A DNA stretch of 5,090 nt, from assembly GCA_015492915.1 (NCBI GenBank), contig WGED01000008.1, positions 1-5,090 on the forward strand. Direction: 5' to 3'. The translations under genes were made by a program, and so were the position numbers. Position 1 is the first letter of the stretch. The number at the start of each line of letters is the position of its first letter. The stretch comes from Cyclobacteriaceae bacterium (GTDB lineage Bacteria; Bacteroidota; Bacteroidia; Cytophagales; Cyclobacteriaceae). Shown here piece after piece: positions 1-5,090 of the stretch. Below the pieces are notes generated by a model that was not told the DNA's origin, did not search any database, and saw only the letters and a program-made list of their open reading frames with translations.

Positions 1-508
1 CTTTCACCTTTGCCGGAAAATCCCTGAAATTGTTGATATCGAATGTAATAGCATTTTTAAATCTGCCCACATTATGTTCGTAGTTCGACCGCACATCCAC
101 GATCACTACGTCCTCACGGTCTTTTAGCTTTTTAAATTCATGTGGATCGAGGTATTTTCCTGTCCGTTTGGTAGGGTCGATGTGTGGCAGGCCCGAATTG
201 ACAATCTCCTTTTTTACCCGCACGTTCATTTTGCGGAAAGCATGCCTGTCATGAGATTCTACCTTAAATTCCGTTTTTGCAAAGCGATGGTCCGTCAGCA
301 AGTCTTTCATGTATTGTTCGCAATCGGCTTTCAACCCTGAAATGGTGCCGTTAATGCCTTCGTGGGCTATGATGATGCGCCCTCTCAGGTTGTGCTCCGC
401 ACAGTACAGGTGATGCTGTTCTCTGAACGTGTGCGGATCATCGATCTTCGTATAGCAATAATAAAGAAGGACAAGGTATTTCTGTCCGGAATGAGGTTTA
501 CGGTTCAT
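1..508 (-). CDS. trhO: tRNA uridine(34) hydroxylase TrhO (rhodanese-family), 3'-truncated by window edge
   Basis: I translated this strand by hand: 169 codons are present and the gene runs off the left edge. The family (E. coli YceA/TrhO) carries out O2-dependent hydroxylation of U34 in tRNAs, a cytoplasmic step towards 5-(carboxy)methoxyuridine. The N-terminal domain (about residues 10-105) has the family pattern: an ILVLLYY-like strand (here YLVLLYY, 11-17), then GRIIIAHEGINGT (43-55), HAFRKMNVRVKKEIV (89-103) and TGKYLDP (116-122). The rhodanese domain begins at about 133 with VVIVDVRSNYEHNVGRF and INNFRDFP (158-165). The catalytic Cys loop (CTGGIRCEK in relatives) would lie beyond base 1, so activity cannot be judged here. 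Relatives are about 280-350 residues long, so roughly half is present. The start at 508 is supported by an AGGAG eight bases upstream. The gene lies 60 bases after the acyltransferase-like gene on the same strand, with no convincing terminator between them, so co-transcription is likely. Identification is firm at family level. Confidence 0.93.
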   Translation of the reverse strand, partial: MNRKPHSGQKYLVLLYYCYTKIDDPHTFREQHHLYCAEHNLRGRIIIAHEGINGTISGLKADCEQYMKDLLTDHRFAKTEFKVESHDRHAFRKMNVRVKKEIVNSGLPHIDPTKRTGKYLDPHEFKKLKDREDVVIVDVRSNYEHNVGRFKNAITFDINNFRDFPAKVK

Positions 509-515
509 GGTTAAA

Positions 516-521
516 TCTCCT
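516..521 (-). promoter_or_regulatory. Shine-Dalgarno site of trhO
   Basis: Read on the minus strand, AGGAGA sits with an eight-base spacer before the ATG at 506-508. It fixes the trhO start. It stands out because the other two complete genes in the window have no such motif, which is common in Bacteroidota. Confidence 0.75.
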
Positions 522-526
522 GGTTA

Positions 527-562
527 ATGGTTTCAATATATGAAAACCATGAAAAATTCATG
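527..562 (-). repeat. Two overlapping inverted repeats just upstream of the trhO ribosome binding site
   Basis: The first has arms ATGGTTTCA (527-535) and TGAAAACCAT (541-550), nine pairs with one bulged A and an ATATA loop. The second is CATGAA (548-553)/TTCATG (557-562) with an AAA spacer. They share bases 548-550, so the full hairpins exclude each other in RNA. They lie between the stop of the upstream gene (569) and the AGGAG of trhO (517-521). They could be a weak processing or attenuation structure, or a protein-binding site. No U-tract makes either a standard terminator. The symmetry is directly seen; any function is a guess. Confidence 0.4.
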
Positions 563-568
563 ATTTTA

Positions 569-1204
569 CTACTCAATAGTCTTGGCAGGGTTGCCAAAAA
601 CCGTTTTGTCTTTCTTCACGTCTGCTATTACCACCGATCCGGCGCCAACCCTCGCATTCCTGCCGACGGTCACCCCACTCACGATGGTCACCCCGCTGCC
701 GATGAAGGCGCCCTCTTCTATTTTCACCCCTGCATTGATGATGCTGCCCGCACCGATCTGAACATAATCGCTAATCTGCACTCCGAAGTCCACGATGGCT
801 CCGGTGTGCAGGATGCAATGATTGCCGACCTCTGCAAATGCACCTATGGTCACATTCTGATTGATCAGCGAGCCGTGATGCAATATGGCTGATGCTGCAA
901 TTTTGGCGTCGGGGTGGATTGCATTCACGGGCATGGATTCGTAATGTTTTTTGATCGAATCAATAAGTGCCGAACGCCAGGCATTATCATCAGAGGCAAT
1001 GAAAACCTCGCAACTATCACCTATGAGTTTCAGGTAATTTTCATCATCCGTGCTACCAAGGATGGGAATATCGTCAATTTCTGTTTTGTGCAGTGCCTTG
1101 TCATCATCGAGAAAACCGTACACGATTACATCGTTACTTTTAAATATTTCCAGTGCAGCCTTGCCGAGTCCTGTGGCGGAGATTATCAGTACAGGTTTGT
1201 CCAT
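569..1204 (-). CDS. NeuD/PglD-family left-handed beta-helix acyltransferase-like protein with altered active site
   Basis: 211 residues, the usual size for sugar O/N-acetyltransferases of the NeuD/PglD/VioB type, which use acetyl-CoA to acetylate sialic acid or UDP-amino-sugars. The N-terminal part (1-95) is a small Rossmann-like domain: VLIISATGLGKAALEIF (5-21), then GFLDDD (30-35) and PILGSTDD (47-54), which match the family's GFLDD and VLG landmarks. Residues about 96-195 are hexapeptide repeats of a left-handed beta-helix (for example VTIGAFAEVG, AFIGSGVTIVSGVTVG, ARVGAGSVV). The end, VFGNPAKTI (202-210), is the classic GxPAK acetyl-CoA-binding tail. Oddities: aligned to Campylobacter PglD, catalytic His125 is Phe140 here, its partner Glu126 is Gly141, and His134 is Gln149. 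The glycine-rich GAGGH loop reads SATGLG. Fold and family are clear, but enzymatic acetyl transfer is doubtful. The gene follows its own promoter and probably shares a transcript with trhO. The start at 1204 is the first ATG and has only a weak GAAAG upstream. Confidence 0.88.
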   Translation of the reverse strand: MDKPVLIISATGLGKAALEIFKSNDVIVYGFLDDDKALHKTEIDDIPILGSTDDENYLKLIGDSCEVFIASDDNAWRSALIDSIKKHYESMPVNAIHPDAKIAASAILHHGSLINQNVTIGAFAEVGNHCILHTGAIVDFGVQISDYVQIGAGSIINAGVKIEEGAFIGSGVTIVSGVTVGRNARVGAGSVVIADVKKDKTVFGNPAKTIE

Positions 1205-1237
1205 GAGCTTTCAGTGATTATTTCTGTGAAAAGATTG

Positions 1238-1269
1238 CAAAATTAAGGGTAAGAAACGGATTGCCCAAA
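1238..1269 (-). promoter_or_regulatory. Bacteroidota-type promoter for the acyltransferase-like gene
   Basis: Minus-strand TAATTTTG (1238-1245) fits the TAnnTTTG -7 element used by the Bacteroidota primary sigma factor. A TTTG (1266-1269) stands 20 bases upstream, at the expected -33 position. Transcription would begin near 1232, giving a leader of roughly 27 bases before the ATG at 1204. Its position, just past the hppA terminator, makes sense for a new transcription unit. The motif is seen directly; its use as a promoter is inferred. Confidence 0.62.
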
Positions 1270-1286
1270 CTCAAATGATTTAACAC

Positions 1287-1313
1287 AAAAAAAGCGGGCC
1301 AACAAGCCCGCTT
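1287..1313 (-). terminator. Intrinsic terminator of hppA
   Basis: Minus-strand AAGCGGGC, loop TTGTTG, GCCCGCTT: a perfect eight-pair GC-rich stem (1292-1299 with 1306-1313). It is followed by a run of T made by the A-tract 1287-1293, whose first two bases pair in the stem. It begins 16 bases past the hppA stop codon. The other strand has AAs and no T-run after the stem, so it works in the hppA direction only. Confidence 0.9.
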
Positions 1314-1329
1314 AAAAAAATGTCGGAGA

Positions 1330-3714
1330 TTAAATCTTCCGTTCTGGTATAATTATGAAAGGGGAATCCGATTCATTATCAGTTTTGGAAATGGTTTCCT
1401 TGTCATACACTGATATCATTTCCTGAGGAATTTCCGTTTCGTTTGCTAAAGATTGCTCAAAAATTTGTTTGTGGTCAACTGCAGATTCTGTTTCAATAGC
1501 TATTGACTTTTCCGTCTCCTGATAAACTGCTGAGGTAGCGCTATCGGACAATGTAATGGATGGTGCAATCACCAGCGCCACTACCGACATAAGTTTGAGA
1601 AGGATATTAAGTGAAGGTCCGGATGTATCTTTGAAAGGATCACCGACAGTGTCGCCCACCACGGCGGCCTTGTGAGGATAAGAACCTTTACCATAATGCT
1701 TGCCGTCGATCTCAATCCCCTCTTCTATCATTTTCTTAGCATTGTCCCATGCTCCGCCTGCGTTGGCCTGGAATATGGCCATCAGCACGCCGGTACTTGT
1801 AACCCCTGCCAGCAAGCCGCCGAGCATCTCTGCACCGCCGATAAAACCCACAAGTACAGGAGCCAGCACAGCCAGCATGCCCGGTGCGATCATTTCCTTG
1901 ATTGATGATTTGGTGGATATCTCAACGCATTTATCATATTCTGCTTTTCCGTCTGCTTCATGTAAAATTTTGAGGTCTTCTTCAGTGGCATTTTCCAGCT
2001 TGGAGTCGTATTTCTTCATGACTTCAAGGGCATTTTTAAGGGCCGGAATATCCCTGAACTGTCTTCTCACCTCTTTGATCATCGACATGGCTGCTCTGCC
2101 AACAGCATTCATGGCCAATGCCGAAAAGACGAATGGCAACATGGCACCGACGAACAGTCCCGCCATTACCGTGGGCTTGGAAATATCAATGCTGGCGATG
2201 TTGGCCTGTTGCATGAAAGCGGCGAAAAGAGCAAGTGCCGTAAGGGCTGCAGAACCGATCGCAAATCCTTTGCCGATGGCTGCCGTTGTGTTGCCAACCG
2301 CATCAAGCTTGTCAGTTCGCTGGCGGACTTCCTTGGGCAATTCGCTCATCTCGGCAATACCTCCGGCATTGTCAGAGATTGGACCGTAAGCATCTACAGC
2401 GAGCTGAATGCCTGTATTCGAGAGCATGCCCACCGCAGCGATGGCAATACCGTACAAGCCTGCAAAGTGATAAGATATCAGGATAGCCGCCGCAATCAAC
2501 AGGATCGGGATGGCGGTTGACATCATACCAACACCAAGGCCTGAGATGATATTGGTGGCACTACCTGTAATGGATTGTTTTGCTATGGCGATAACAGGGG
2601 GTTTGCCTGTACCGGTGTAATATTCTGTGATCATCCCGATACCGAGGCCTGCAAGCAGGCCTGCCAGCGTGGCCCAGAATACGCCCATGGCCGTGTAAGT
2701 GTGATCTCCCCAGGTCCAGCTTTCGGGCATCATGAATTGAATAATGAAAACCGATGCAATGATCATGAAGATGGAAGATCCGTATTCGCCGATGTTCAAT
2801 GCTCTCTGCGGGTTGCCGCCTTCTTTGATCTTTACGAAAAATGTACCGCCGATTGACATGAATATACCACATGCTGCCAATGCCATGGGAAGCAGGACGG
2901 CACCGAGGCCGTTGAATTTGTCGGCAAATTCAGGTAAGGCAACAAAAGAAGCTCCAAGCACCATCGTACCGACGATCGAACCGACATATGACTCAAAAAG
3001 GTCAGCGCCCATTCCGGCTACATCGCCCACGTTGTCGCCCACATTATCGGCAATTGTTGCAGGATTTAACGGGTGATCTTCCGGAATACCGGCTTCTACC
3101 TTGCCCACAAGGTCGGCGCCGACATCGGCTGCTTTGGTATAAATACCGCCACCCACCCGGGCAAACATGGCTATTGACGATGCACCCAGCGAGAATCCTG
3201 CCAGCACGTTGATCACTTTGCCCATACTGTCGAAATCAATTCCAAACAAATGGGTATAAGCGATAAATAAAACGCTTAATCCCAGCACACCGAGTCCGAC
3301 AACGCCAAGCCCCATCACCGAACCACCGGTAAACGCCACCATTAAGGCTTTGCCAAGCGAGGTACGCGCGGCATTGGTTGTTCGTACATTGGCTTTGGTG
3401 GCTACTCTCATCCCGATATAACCGGCGAGACCGGAACAAAACGCCCCGACCACAAAAGATAAAGCCACAAGGGGATGGGAATGCTCTTCGAGCGACCCTT
3501 TGAACGCGAGTAATGCGCCAAGGGCGACGACGAATATGGCCAAAACTTTATATTCGGCTCTTAAAAAGGCCATTGCCCCGACATAGATATGATGGGCGAT
3601 ACCGGCCATTTTCTCCGTCCCGACTTCCTGCCTTGTTACCCAGGCAGATCTCCAAAAAACAAATAGCAGGGCTATCACGCCCACTACGGGGAATAGATAA
3701 ACGATGTTTTCCAT
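1330..3714 (-). CDS. hppA: K+-dependent membrane-bound ion-translocating pyrophosphatase (H+ and/or Na+ pump)
   Basis: 794 residues with about 16 membrane segments. The family hydrolyses cytosolic PPi and pumps H+ and/or Na+ across the inner membrane. PPi/Mg ligands are intact: DVGADLVGKVE (197-207, Lys205), DNVGDNVGD (223-231), ADLFES (237-242), DAYGPISDNAGG (441-452) and GDTVGDPFKDTSGP (687-700, Lys695). TTAAIGKG (476-483) has Ala478 and Gly481 where K+-independent enzymes carry Lys and Thr, so K+ activation is predicted. Glu241 sits at the membrane-gate position used by Na+-PPases and related bacterial pumps rather than at the plant-type position, so the pumped ion remains open. A cytosolic insert (about 556-598) is, from memory, common in Bacteroidota. 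The core should end near residue 720 (VVALVIAPSI), yet a hydrophilic tail of about 72 residues follows, rich in Glu, Ser and Thr. The start at 3714 gives the expected first helix (3-21) but has no Shine-Dalgarno. The gene has its own promoter region and terminator, so it is probably monocistronic. Confidence 0.97.
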   Translation of the reverse strand: MENIVYLFPVVGVIALLFVFWRSAWVTRQEVGTEKMAGIAHHIYVGAMAFLRAEYKVLAIFVVALGALLAFKGSLEEHSHPLVALSFVVGAFCSGLAGYIGMRVATKANVRTTNAARTSLGKALMVAFTGGSVMGLGVVGLGVLGLSVLFIAYTHLFGIDFDSMGKVINVLAGFSLGASSIAMFARVGGGIYTKAADVGADLVGKVEAGIPEDHPLNPATIADNVGDNVGDVAGMGADLFESYVGSIVGTMVLGASFVALPEFADKFNGLGAVLLPMALAACGIFMSIGGTFFVKIKEGGNPQRALNIGEYGSSIFMIIASVFIIQFMMPESWTWGDHTYTAMGVFWATLAGLLAGLGIGMITEYYTGTGKPPVIAIAKQSITGSATNIISGLGVGMMSTAIPILLIAAAILISYHFAGLYGIAIAAVGMLSNTGIQLAVDAYGPISDNAGGIAEMSELPKEVRQRTDKLDAVGNTTAAIGKGFAIGSAALTALALFAAFMQQANIASIDISKPTVMAGLFVGAMLPFVFSALAMNAVGRAAMSMIKEVRRQFRDIPALKNALEVMKKYDSKLENATEEDLKILHEADGKAEYDKCVEISTKSSIKEMIAPGMLAVLAPVLVGFIGGAEMLGGLLAGVTSTGVLMAIFQANAGGAWDNAKKMIEEGIEIDGKHYGKGSYPHKAAVVGDTVGDPFKDTSGPSLNILLKLMSVVALVIAPSITLSDSATSAVYQETEKSIAIETESAVDHKQIFEQSLANETEIPQEMISVYDKETISKTDNESDSPFIIIPERKI

Positions 3715-3761
3715 GAATTTTCAGTAGTTTTTTAGTTGAAAAATCAAATTGGTTGATCAAA

Positions 3762-3769
3762 CAAATTTA
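3762..3769 (-). promoter_or_regulatory. Candidate -7 promoter element for hppA
   Basis: Minus-strand TAAATTTG matches TAnnTTTG and would give a leader of about 40-50 bases before the ATG at 3714. No clear TTG is seen 19-21 bases upstream, so this is weaker than the promoter at 1238-1269. The 3715-3921 gap is AT-rich, and I see no riboswitch, RNA gene or convincing terminator for the upstream exchanger gene in it. Confidence 0.4.
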
Positions 3770-3921
3770 TGGGTGTAAATATCAGATTATAGGTTCAGGA
3801 ATAGACTTAAAAAGGTTTCCTGTCCTGATTTTAAGGTACTTCTTTGATGTTTTTAATAGTAAATAGTTTTTTCATAGACATTAAGTTTAGGGTTCAGGTT
3901 AATAATTTTACTTCAATTATC

Positions 3922-5068
3922 TTATAAAAGATTCAGGTATGAAACAATACTATGTAAAAATTCTGCAACATCCATGGCTATAGGATGATTGGCGCCCCTG
4001 CCGATCACGTAAAGCGTAAATATACTATAAATACCAAGAAGCAAATAAGCCTGCAATGAGCTTATCCGCTGTTTCATGATATAAATACCAAAGGCTACGA
4101 TTGTAAGCAACAATAACAACATCCTCAGTTCTGAGCTTTGTTCGATCGTTTCCTGGTGCATAATAATCGGACCATAAAAGAGGGTGTACAAGAAAAGCGG
4201 AAAACCAAGGGCAAAGCATATATCGAAAATATTGCTGCCGAGAGCATTTGAAATAGCATCGTCGTACTGGCCTTTTCGTGCATCATTCATTGAAATGATT
4301 GTATCAGGTACACTCGAGGCAGCTGATGCCAGTACAAGAGCGACAAACATGATCGGAATGTCAAGCCCCTGGAAGGTGCCGAATAATGGAATTGTATATT
4401 GGTCGCTCCCAATCCATTCGCAGGCCTGAACCAATACAAGGCATGTAAGTGCAATCGATATGGTTGAAAAAAGCAGCAAAACCCATGCATTGCGATCGTT
4501 TATTTTGTTTTTACCGATAAACAATGGTTCCAGATCAAATGTGAGAATGTAGTACCAGGTGCTTCTGCGACTCTCGTGAACAACAAATTCCGGCTCTTTG
4601 ATTCTGGCCAGATACTTTTCTTTATTCATTGTTTTGATCATGATGGCCAGATAAATGAAATATATGATCATAAGTGCCAGCCCATGATACCAGTGAAGCG
4701 AATTACCACTAATGATTATGATAAACAATAACTCTGCTATAATCAGGGAAATACCATCCCTTAAAAATACCTTTTTTGATACGGTAATGTATTTTGCAAG
4801 GCCTGTAAAGATAACGACAAGGATTACGAAAGCAGGGATTATCATACCATTAAAAATCGCACTACCCGCTGTTGTACCTATTCCTCCAGAAAATCCGTCG
4901 ACATCTTTGAGGTAAAAAAGAAAGAAAAATGAAGTGAAAACTTCGGGCAAAGAACTCCCAATAGCATTTATGGTTGCCCCACGAACGCCGTCTGAAAGGT
5001 GTCTGCCAATGTAATCTGATGCGGTGGTAAATCCATCACTGGCTCTCCAAATTACGATACAGCTAACT
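3922..5068 (-). CDS. Na+/Ca2+ exchanger-family (CaCA) antiporter, NCKX-like alpha repeats; 5' end cut by contig edge
   Basis: About 381 genuine residues, read from 5067 downwards. Numbering here counts from the apparent ATG at 5085, whose first six residues (MCIRDR) come from adapter sequence. The protein has about ten membrane segments in two inverted halves joined by a hydrophilic loop (about 151-199). Alpha-1: GATINAIGSSLPEVFTSF (36-53) and GIGTTAGSAIFNG (68-80), with Glu48 and Asn79. Alpha-2: ASAASSVPDTIISMNDARKG (253-272) and ALGSNIFDI (281-289), with Asp261 and Asp288. These are the four ion-ligand positions of the family (Glu54, Asn81, Glu213, Asp240 in the archaeal NCX_Mj). Family members exchange Na+ (or H+, or Na+ with K+) for Ca2+ across the inner membrane. 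The PD...ARKG...GSNIFD pattern resembles K+-dependent NCKX exchangers. Only the start of the first helix seems missing; the true start and promoter lie outside the window. The gene is more AT-rich than hppA, 207 bases downstream. Family is certain, ion specificity inferred. Confidence 0.9.
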
Positions 5069-5090
5069 CTGTCTCTTATACACATCTGAC
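5069..5090. other. Nextera transposon mosaic-end/adapter sequence (assembly artefact)
   Basis: Bases 5069-5087 read CTGTCTCTTATACACATCT, identical to the 19-base Tn5 mosaic end used in Nextera libraries, and the next three bases GAC continue into the known adapter. It sits exactly at the end of the sequence, as expected for untrimmed read-through. Read on the minus strand it creates a false ATG and the peptide MCIRDR in frame with the exchanger gene. It is not genomic, and not evidence of a transposon here. Confidence 0.97.

Noticed and set aside
527..892. A 121-codon plus-strand frame over the 3' part of the acyltransferase-like gene
   Set aside because: It is a shadow of the hexapeptide-repeat coding region; low-complexity His/Pro/Asp-rich product with no family resemblance.
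1330..1554. HppA tail as the product of a frameshift or fused neighbouring gene
   Set aside because: The frame runs on smoothly from the last helix to a stop followed directly by a terminator, and the tail resembles no known domain; I keep it as a tail, with read-level checking suggested.
1700..2389. A 229-codon open frame on the plus strand inside hppA, and several shorter ones on either strand
   Set aside because: It lies wholly antisense to a strongly conserved gene, its product resembles no family I know, and such open frames arise from the codon bias of the real gene.
3795..3828. Inverted repeats TCAGGA/TCCTGA and CAGGAA/TTCCTG in the same gap, as a terminator for the exchanger gene
   Set aside because: Only six pairs, loops of 15 bases or more, no T-run after the stem, and nearly 100 bases past the stop codon.
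3831..3881. A 16-residue minus-strand peptide MSMKKLFTIKNIKEVP in the gap before hppA, resembling a short peptide leader
   Set aside because: No ribosome binding site, no core region after the leader-like part, and no peptide-modification genes nearby; an AT-rich gap easily gives this by chance.
3792..3937. Recurring TTCAGG words (GGTTCAGG at 3792 and 3891, TTCAGG at 3932)
   Set aside because: Irregular spacing, short length, and the last copy is inside coding sequence; not convincing as operator repeats.
5069..5090. Tn5/IS50 transposon end
   Set aside because: The match is to the engineered mosaic end continued into Nextera adapter and located exactly at the sequence end, so it is a library artefact and not a mobile element.

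Overview
The window is a piece of a bacterial chromosome, most likely from a member of the Bacteroidota (Cytophagales/Flavobacteria-like). Three things suggest this. Two intergenic gaps carry the phylum's TAnnTTTG promoter element. The membrane pyrophosphatase resembles Bacteroidota enzymes in its K+-dependence signature and its long cytosolic insert. Overt Shine-Dalgarno sequences are scarce. The clean contig edge with library adapter still attached points to a short-read draft or metagenome assembly.

All four genes lie on the minus strand, so transcription runs from high to low coordinates. In that order they are: (1) a Na+/Ca2+ exchanger-family antiporter whose N-terminus is cut by the window edge (3922-5068); (2) a gap of about 207 bases with a candidate promoter; (3) hppA, a membrane-embedded ion-pumping pyrophosphatase with an unusual C-terminal tail (1330-3714), closed by a strong intrinsic terminator; (4) a short gap with a good Bacteroidota-type promoter; (5) a NeuD/PglD-like left-handed beta-helix acyltransferase that lacks the family's catalytic histidine (569-1204); (6) a 60-base spacer with two overlapping inverted repeats and a strong ribosome binding site; (7) the first half of trhO, the tRNA-U34 hydroxylase/rhodanese-like protein (1-508), cut by the left edge. 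The last 22 bases (5069-5090) are Nextera transposon/adapter sequence, not genome.

Functionally, the right side concerns ion homeostasis: a PPi-driven cation pump next to a Ca2+ antiporter whose alpha repeats look like the K+-dependent (NCKX) type. The left side is a probable two-gene transcription unit of a divergent acetyltransferase-fold protein and a tRNA modification enzyme, with no obvious shared pathway. I see no mobile element, CRISPR array, RNA gene or defence system. The points most worth checking are the adapter artefact, the missing catalytic residues in the NeuD-like protein, the NCKX-like ion site and the HppA tail.
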